This document shows, piece after piece, positions 59,415-64,000 of a DNA stretch of 64,000 bases. The stretch lies in the NCBI GenBank assembly GCA_945901065.1, contig CAMDKI010000003.1:310001-374000 (forward strand), in the 5' to 3' direction. This DNA comes from Chitinophaga pinensis. GTDB lineage: Bacteria > Bacteroidota > Bacteroidia > Chitinophagales > CAIOSU01. The notes beneath the pieces are model-generated. The model saw only the letters and a list, made by a program, of their open reading frames with translations, was not told the origin of the DNA and ran no database searches. The first letter of the stretch is position 1. Each line of letters starts with the position of its first letter. The translations under genes and the position numbers were made by a program.

Positions 59415-60572
59415 CTATATTTTAAGTTTTGCGAAGCCCTCGGCTTTTACCTGTTCTAATATACGCGCATAGTAGTTTTCGTACATGGGCAGAATATTGG
59501 CCAGCGCGAATTTTTGCGCCTGCGCAAAAGCGTTTTTCCTAAACTGCGCCAATAATTCGGGATTACTAAGAACCGCAATACTATGTTTGGCCATATCGTT
59601 TACATCGCCCACATTGCTCAGGTAACCTGTTTGGCCGTGTATATTTATTTCGGGCAAGCCACCTATGTTAGATGATATTACGGGTACTTCGCAGGCCATA
59701 GCTTCAAGTGCCGCCAAGCCAAAGCTTTCGCTGCCCGAAGGGATCATGAACAAATCACTAATGGCCAATAACTCTTCAACGGCTTCTTGCTTGCCCAAAA
59801 ATCGCACATGGTTACAAATGTCCAATTCGCGGCAAAGTTGCTCCACGTGTGGTCTTTCGGGGCCATCGCCAACTAAGAGTAGCTTGGCAGGAACTTGCTC
59901 AACTACTTGCTTAAACACCTTTACCACATCGCGTACGCGTTTCACTTTCCGGAAATTGGATACGTGAATCATTATTTTTTCGCCATCGGGTGCTATTGCC
60001 TTGCGGAAGTGCTCTTTATTGGTTTTGCTAAAACGCTGAAAATCGATAAAGTTGGGAATGACCTCAATATCGCGTTTGATGTTGAAATGCTGGTAAGTTT
60101 CGTCTTTCAGGTTTTGTGATACTGCCGTAACCCCATCTGATTTGTTGATGGAGAACGTTACCACCGGGGCATAGGTGGCATCTTTACCCACCAATGTTAT
60201 ATCGGTGCCGTGCAGGGTGGTTATTACGGGTACGTTAATGCCTTCTTCGCGCAAAATTTGCTTAGCCAAGTAAGCAGCCGAGGCATGCGGTATAGCATAA
60301 TGCACGTGTATCAAGTCAAGGCCTTGATATTTGGTTACGTCAACCAATTTGCTGGCCAGCACGGTTTCATAAGGAGCATAATCAAACAACGGGTAGTCGG
60401 CAATGTTTACCTCGTGGTAAAACAGGTTGTTGCTAAAGTGGTCGAGCCTAAAGGGTTGCTTGTAAGTAATAAAATGCACTTCATGGCCTTTGTCGGCCAG
60501 GGCTTTACCAAGCTCAGTAGCTACTACGCCACTACCGCCATAGGTAGGATAACATACTATACCAATTTTCAT
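59415..60572 (-). CDS. bshA: N-acetyl-alpha-D-glucosaminyl L-malate synthase (BshA)
   Basis: A 385-residue GT-B glycosyltransferase that joins GlcNAc from UDP-GlcNAc to L-malate, the first step of bacillithiol synthesis. It opens MKIGIVCYPTYGGSGVVATE, with VHYAIPHASAAYLAKQI and VITTLHGTDITLVG in the first half and the donor-site segment PSGSESFGLAALEAMACEVP in the second. The match to BshA is full length. Bacillithiol is the main low-molecular-weight thiol in many Bacteroidota. Confidence 0.95.
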   Translation of the reverse strand: MKIGIVCYPTYGGSGVVATELGKALADKGHEVHFITYKQPFRLDHFSNNLFYHEVNIADYPLFDYAPYETVLASKLVDVTKYQGLDLIHVHYAIPHASAAYLAKQILREEGINVPVITTLHGTDITLVGKDATYAPVVTFSINKSDGVTAVSQNLKDETYQHFNIKRDIEVIPNFIDFQRFSKTNKEHFRKAIAPDGEKIMIHVSNFRKVKRVRDVVKVFKQVVEQVPAKLLLVGDGPERPHVEQLCRELDICNHVRFLGKQEAVEELLAISDLFMIPSGSESFGLAALEAMACEVPVISSNIGGLPEINIHGQTGYLSNVGDVNDMAKHSIAVLSNPELLAQFRKNAFAQAQKFALANILPMYENYYARILEQVKAEGFAKLKI

Positions 60573-60643
60573 TAGCGTTGTTTAAGATTGCTAAGTTAAC
60601 TGTTTAGGGGGTGTAAAAGTTCTTTGTTATTTACGAATTCAGA

Positions 60644-60740
60644 AGTACGAGGTACGATTATACGGAAACCTGATATGCAAAACTTGCACATGGTTACTTC
60701 TTGTTAATCCAATCGTAAATCGTACTTCGTACATCGTACC
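60644..60740. repeat. Inverted pair of GTACGA/ATCGTAC blocks before the rhomboid gene
   Basis: AAGTACGAGGTACGATTATA on the left and AATCGTAAATCGTACTTCGT followed by ACATCGTACC on the right, separated by ~50 bases. The words and their arrangement are the same as at 52752-52902. The right block ends about 60 bases before the rhomboid ATG. Confidence 0.6.
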
Positions 60741-60797
60741 TAAAACAATTGTGTCTAACATTTTCGATAACTTAGCGTTTTAGTGATTAAAGATATT

Positions 60798-61445
60798 ATG
60801 AGTTATTTCCAGCCTACCCGCCCCAATGCCATGCCAACGATAGTCAAGAACTTGATTATCATCAACGTGCTATTTTTTATTGCCACTTTGGTTTTCGAAG
60901 GGCAAGGTATCGATTTGATTCGGTATTTGGGTATGTTCCCGGTGCAGTCAGATTATTTTATGCCGCACCAAGTTGTTACACACATGTTCATGCATGGCGG
61001 TTGGCAGCACATCCTGTTCAATATGTTTGCTCTTTGGATGTTTGGCTCGCCACTAGAAAACGTATGGGGACCGAAGCGTTTCTTGGAGTTTTATATGATT
61101 ACTGGTTTAGGGGCCGCATTTTTGCACCAAGCCGTAAATGCCTACGAAATTTATAGTGGCAATTACGACCCTTCATTGTTTGGGCCAGTTGTAGGCGCTT
61201 CGGGTGCGGTGTTTGGCATTCTTACGGCTTTTGGTATGTTGTATTCCAACTCGTTAATTTACCTATATTTTGCCATCCCCGTTAAGGCCAAATATGTAGT
61301 ATCGGGGCTGATAATTTATGAACTTTACAGGGGCTTTGCCAACAACCCCAACGATAATGTGGCGCACTTTGCCCACCTTGGCGGGGCATTGATTGCCTTT
61401 ATTTTGATAAAATACTGGCAGCGGAACAGAAACCATTTTTATTGA
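60798..61445 (+). CDS. Rhomboid intramembrane serine protease (1)
   Basis: A 215-residue inner-membrane protease from the ATG at 60798 (MSYFQPTRPN); a GTG five codons earlier is possible. Six helices are predicted. HMFMHGGWQHILFNMFALWM carries the loop-1 and helix-2 His/Asn residues, GASGAVFGILTAFG the catalytic Ser, and VAHFAHLGGALIAF the catalytic His. It cleaves membrane proteins within the bilayer. A second rhomboid follows in the same direction. Confidence 0.94.
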   Translation: MSYFQPTRPNAMPTIVKNLIIINVLFFIATLVFEGQGIDLIRYLGMFPVQSDYFMPHQVVTHMFMHGGWQHILFNMFALWMFGSPLENVWGPKRFLEFYMITGLGAAFLHQAVNAYEIYSGNYDPSLFGPVVGASGAVFGILTAFGMLYSNSLIYLYFAIPVKAKYVVSGLIIYELYRGFANNPNDNVAHFAHLGGALIAFILIKYWQRNRNHFY

Positions 61446-61475
61446 GTTTTCAAGACACAACCTGCCGGCATGCAG

Positions 61476-61560
61476 AGACACAAGACACAAGACACAATTT
61501 ATATAATTAGTAGTTTATTTTAACTCGTAACCCGTAACCCGTAACCCGCAACCCGCAACC
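61476..61560 (+). repeat. Two heptamer arrays with different units before rhomboid 2
   Basis: AGACACA three times at 61476-61496, then TAACTCG/TAACCCG/CAACCCG five times plus a partial unit at 61521-61560. Both have exactly a 7-base period, and the second ends eight bases before the ATG at 61568. Confidence 0.85.
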
Positions 61561-61567
61561 AACAACC

Positions 61568-62488
61568 ATGAGCAACGCCAGAACCATGTGGGATGATTTT
61601 AAGCTGCAGATAAACAATGGCGGGGTTATTACGTGGTTTATTATTGTTAACGTAGTCATTTTTGTGCTGCTCAATATGCTCATATTGGGCGCTCTTATAG
61701 CCACGGGCAACCGGGCGGGCGCCTATGGTGTGTTGGATGATGTGCTGCAATGGATTGGTTTGAATTGGGATTGGCATGTTTTCGTCAAGCGGCCTTGGAC
61801 TTTTATCACCTCGGCTTTTGCACAATACGATTTTATGCACCTATTTTTTAATATGGTGCTCTTTTATTGGCTAGCAGATATTATAAAAGGCTTTGTTGGC
61901 GAGCGGCATATTATGCCTATATTTTTATACGGTGCTTTTTCGGGTGGCGTGGTGTTTATTATCATCAAAAACCTGGTAAATGTTATTGGCCCCGGCATTG
62001 AGCCTAATATTGCTATCGGTGCATCGGGTGGAGTGCTGGCTATTGTTGTAGCTGCAGCTACCTTGGTACCCAACCTGCCTGTTAGGGTGCTGTTTATTGG
62101 CGATGTGGCACTCAAATACTTCGCCATGGTGCTTGTTGGTCTCGATTTGCTGCTCATGCACGATGGCAACGCCGGAGGGCACTTTGCACACCTTGGTGGG
62201 GCCTTGTTGGGTTTTATTTATATCAAGCAGTTGCAAGTAGGGCATAACTGGTCCAATCCGTTTCATAATGCACTGGCATTTGTGACGAGGCCTTTCAAAA
62301 AAACACCTAAAGGCCCTAGGGTGGTTTATAAGCGGGAGGTGGCAACCAACACCGCCGCCAAAAACAAAAACACCGCGCCCGATCAAGCCCGCATTGACGA
62401 TATTCTGGATAAAATAAACCAATCGGGCTACGACAGCCTCACCAAAGACGAAAAGGCATTCCTTTTCCGTTACAGCAACAAAGACTAA
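61568..62488 (+). CDS. Rhomboid family protein (2) with C-terminal extension
   Basis: A 306-residue membrane protein. It has the rhomboid layout with FMHLFFNMVLFYWL, the catalytic Ser in IGASGGVLAIVVAA and the His in GHFAHLGGALLGF, so it should be active. The C-terminal ~90 residues are soluble and end with a conserved-looking helix pair (ILDKINQSGYDSLTKDEKAF), a short region often seen at the end of Bacteroidota rhomboids. It starts eight bases after a heptamer array and is followed four bases later by the EEP hydrolase gene. Confidence 0.92.
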   Translation: MSNARTMWDDFKLQINNGGVITWFIIVNVVIFVLLNMLILGALIATGNRAGAYGVLDDVLQWIGLNWDWHVFVKRPWTFITSAFAQYDFMHLFFNMVLFYWLADIIKGFVGERHIMPIFLYGAFSGGVVFIIIKNLVNVIGPGIEPNIAIGASGGVLAIVVAAATLVPNLPVRVLFIGDVALKYFAMVLVGLDLLLMHDGNAGGHFAHLGGALLGFIYIKQLQVGHNWSNPFHNALAFVTRPFKKTPKGPRVVYKREVATNTAAKNKNTAPDQARIDDILDKINQSGYDSLTKDEKAFLFRYSNKD

Positions 62489-62491
62489 CCA

Positions 62492-63586
62492 ATGCTTCAT
62501 GCCTTAAAGGTTTTATGGATGCTTTGCTTGCTGCTGGGCTGCGGTATATACTTGCTATCGTGTTTGGCTCCATTTGTGCACCCCGAGGCATACCCGTTGC
62601 TAGGCATTATTGGCTTGGGTTTTCCATTGTGCGTGCTGGGCATGGTGGTGTTGCTATGGATAGCTTTTTTCGTCAACCGCAAACAGGCCGCCATAGTTAC
62701 CGTTTGCCTGCTTTTGGGCAGCTACAACATCTACAGCTACATTTCTTTCTTCCCTTCCGTAGATAAAACCCCAGATGGCTACCGCGAGGTAAGTATCATG
62801 ACTTGGAACGTGAAAAATTTTGATCTGTACAATTGGAGTGGCAAGGGCAAGGTGAAGCAGCAAATGTTGGACCTTATTAAAAATGAAGACCCTGATATAC
62901 TAGTGCTGCAGGAGTTTTATACCGACGATACCAAAGGCTACAACACGCTAAAGGAGTTGCAGAAAACATATCCTTATGTCCATTTTCGGAAATCGCTTAC
63001 GCTTTACAAAACCAAGTATTGGGGGCTGGCCACCTTTAGCAAGTACCCCATTAAAAAGGAGGTGGCCATCAGGTTTAGCAACTCTAAGCACAACATGGCC
63101 ATCGTTAGCGAAATTGAAGTAAACGGCACCCGGTTTAATGTGTACAACGTGCACCTGCAAAGCATACAATTTGCAGGTGCCGAGTATGAGGAAATGGAGC
63201 GCGTAAGCAAAGCGGGCGATGCCAGCCGATTTCCGGTAAGGCAGGTATTGGGCAAGCTTAAGCTTGGCTACCAAAAGCGCGGACATCAAGCCGATACCAT
63301 TGAGGCACATATAATGAGCCACGATATACCCGCCATAGTGGTCGGCGATTTTAACGATTCGCCCAACTCGTATGCCTACCGCACGCTGCACAAAGGTTTG
63401 CAAGATGCCTTTAGAAAAGATGGCCGCGGCATTGGCAATACCTACAATGGGCCGTTCCCGTCGTTGCGCATCGATTATATATTGGCGCACACCAGTTTCC
63501 CGGTAATAGATTACCGCGTGCTCCGCGAAGACCTCAGCGACCACTATGCCGTAAAGGCGGTAATTGCCGTGCCGAAGGGGGAGTAA
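62492..63586 (+). CDS. Endonuclease/exonuclease/phosphatase family protein, membrane-anchored
   Basis: A 364-residue protein. Three hydrophobic N-terminal segments (WMLCLLLGCGIYLLSC, CVLGMVVLLWIAFFV, AAIVTVCLLLGSYNIY) are followed by an EEP catalytic domain: MTWNVKNFDL, ILVLQEFYTD, the metal/catalytic GDFNDSP, RIDYILAH and the closing SDHYAV. It could act on nucleic acids or phosphoesters such as lipids; the membrane anchor favours a periplasmic or membrane substrate. Four bases separate it from the rhomboid gene, so they form an operon. Confidence 0.91.
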   Translation: MLHALKVLWMLCLLLGCGIYLLSCLAPFVHPEAYPLLGIIGLGFPLCVLGMVVLLWIAFFVNRKQAAIVTVCLLLGSYNIYSYISFFPSVDKTPDGYREVSIMTWNVKNFDLYNWSGKGKVKQQMLDLIKNEDPDILVLQEFYTDDTKGYNTLKELQKTYPYVHFRKSLTLYKTKYWGLATFSKYPIKKEVAIRFSNSKHNMAIVSEIEVNGTRFNVYNVHLQSIQFAGAEYEEMERVSKAGDASRFPVRQVLGKLKLGYQKRGHQADTIEAHIMSHDIPAIVVGDFNDSPNSYAYRTLHKGLQDAFRKDGRGIGNTYNGPFPSLRIDYILAHTSFPVIDYRVLREDLSDHYAVKAVIAVPKGE

Positions 63587-63626
63587 CGTTGATAGAATGA
63601 TTGAAGCTGCTATTAAAAATTAAACA

Positions 63627-64000
63627 ATGAATCATAATTCGATGGTTACTGCAAAATCTGCCTTGCAATTTGCTTGCGGCTTACAAATGAAGAACCGGTT
63701 TATGTTGGCACCATTGACCAATTTACAAAGCCATGAAGATGGAACACTGAGTGATGATGAGCTGAACTGGCTTACCATGCGGGCAAAAGGTCAGTTTGGG
63801 TTAGTAATGACTTGCGCCACTAGCGTTCAATATAATGGCAGGAGCTGGAAAGGTCAGTTAGGTATTCATACCGATGACCATATCGAAGGGCACAAGCGCC
63901 TAACCACTGCCCTGCGTGAACTGGGAAGCCTTTCAGTGGTTCAGTTACACCACGGCGGTGTGCGCGCCAATGCCGAATTGACTGGTGAAAAAGTTGTTGC
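63627..64000 (+). CDS. Old yellow enzyme family NADH:flavin oxidoreductase, N-terminal part
   Basis: From the ATG at 63627 to the right edge, 124 residues are readable. FACGLQMKNRFMLAPLTNLQ is the usual start of the FMN-binding barrel, followed by LNWLTMRAKGQFGLVMT and LSVVQLHHGGVRAN, which hold the FMN- and substrate-contacting residues of the family. These enzymes reduce activated double bonds using NAD(P)H. The C-terminal two thirds lie outside the window. Confidence 0.88.
   Translation, partial: MNHNSMVTAKSALQFACGLQMKNRFMLAPLTNLQSHEDGTLSDDELNWLTMRAKGQFGLVMTCATSVQYNGRSWKGQLGIHTDDHIEGHKRLTTALRELGSLSVVQLHHGGVRANAELTGEKVV

Overview
The window is a piece of a Bacteroidota chromosome. The evidence is the two secreted proteins with type IX secretion sorting tails, a PorE-like TPR/PD40/OmpA protein, SprB-type repeats, bacillithiol synthesis (bshA), a DUF5606 protein, a fused branched-chain 2-oxoacid dehydrogenase E1, and recurrent TAnnTTTG (-7) promoter boxes, some only 4-8 bases before the start codon. 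The class is less certain; Chitinophagia/Sphingobacteriia-like is my guess. No rRNA, tRNA, CRISPR array or intact insertion sequence was seen.

Layout. 1-174: start of a sodium/solute symporter. 499-3382: AT-rich restriction-modification locus (DpnA-like and DpnM-like methylases, a controller protein, a small PD-(D/E)XK nuclease, an 80-residue coupled ORF). 4035-5933: mutL. 5957-7300: chrA. 7428-11515: a two-gene McrBC-like system. 11638-13738: rluB-scpB. 14095-19006: AT-rich accessory block (HTH-like protein, coiled coil, MORN protein, a possible uracil-glycosylase-fold protein, small membrane proteins). 19121-23783: elaA, pckA, ECF sigma factor, porin. 24024-28326: nitronate monooxygenase, EamA transporter, a lipoprotein pair and a Fic protein. 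28465-33890: mdh, secreted metalloprotease, PorE-like protein. 33947-36230: three small genes opposite an S24/HTH repressor. 36387-63586: housekeeping and envelope genes (peroxiredoxin-like lipoprotein, sigma/anti-sigma pair, tyrosine phosphatase, oxyR, amidohydrolase-dinB, ABC-F, E1, glyQS, nfu, tsaC/sua5, NUC1-type nuclease, M3 peptidase, bshA, two rhomboids, EEP hydrolase). 63627-64000: start of an old-yellow-enzyme family oxidoreductase.

The most striking pattern is that several accessory blocks are bounded by second, truncated copies of the end of a neighbouring core gene. A 5' mutL fragment lies at 3531-3651, a 3' mutL fragment at 7381-7422 just beyond chrA, and a 5' eamA fragment at 27038-27202. 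In the eamA case the copy differs from the intact gene at about ten bases, all of them silent, so it is best read as a piece of a diverged but functional allele brought in by recombination, not as a decayed local duplicate. Together with two similar terminators this gives a tandem [eamA 5' end - cargo - terminator] arrangement with different cargo in each unit (lipoprotein pair, Fic). Restriction systems therefore sit on both sides of mutL, separated from it by its own fragments. The 14-19 kb block is likewise bracketed by a 32-base direct repeat.

Other patterns are intergenic arrays with a 7-base period and unrelated unit sequences, short hairpins with a conserved AAGC tail, and a palindromic operator-like element over the fic promoter.
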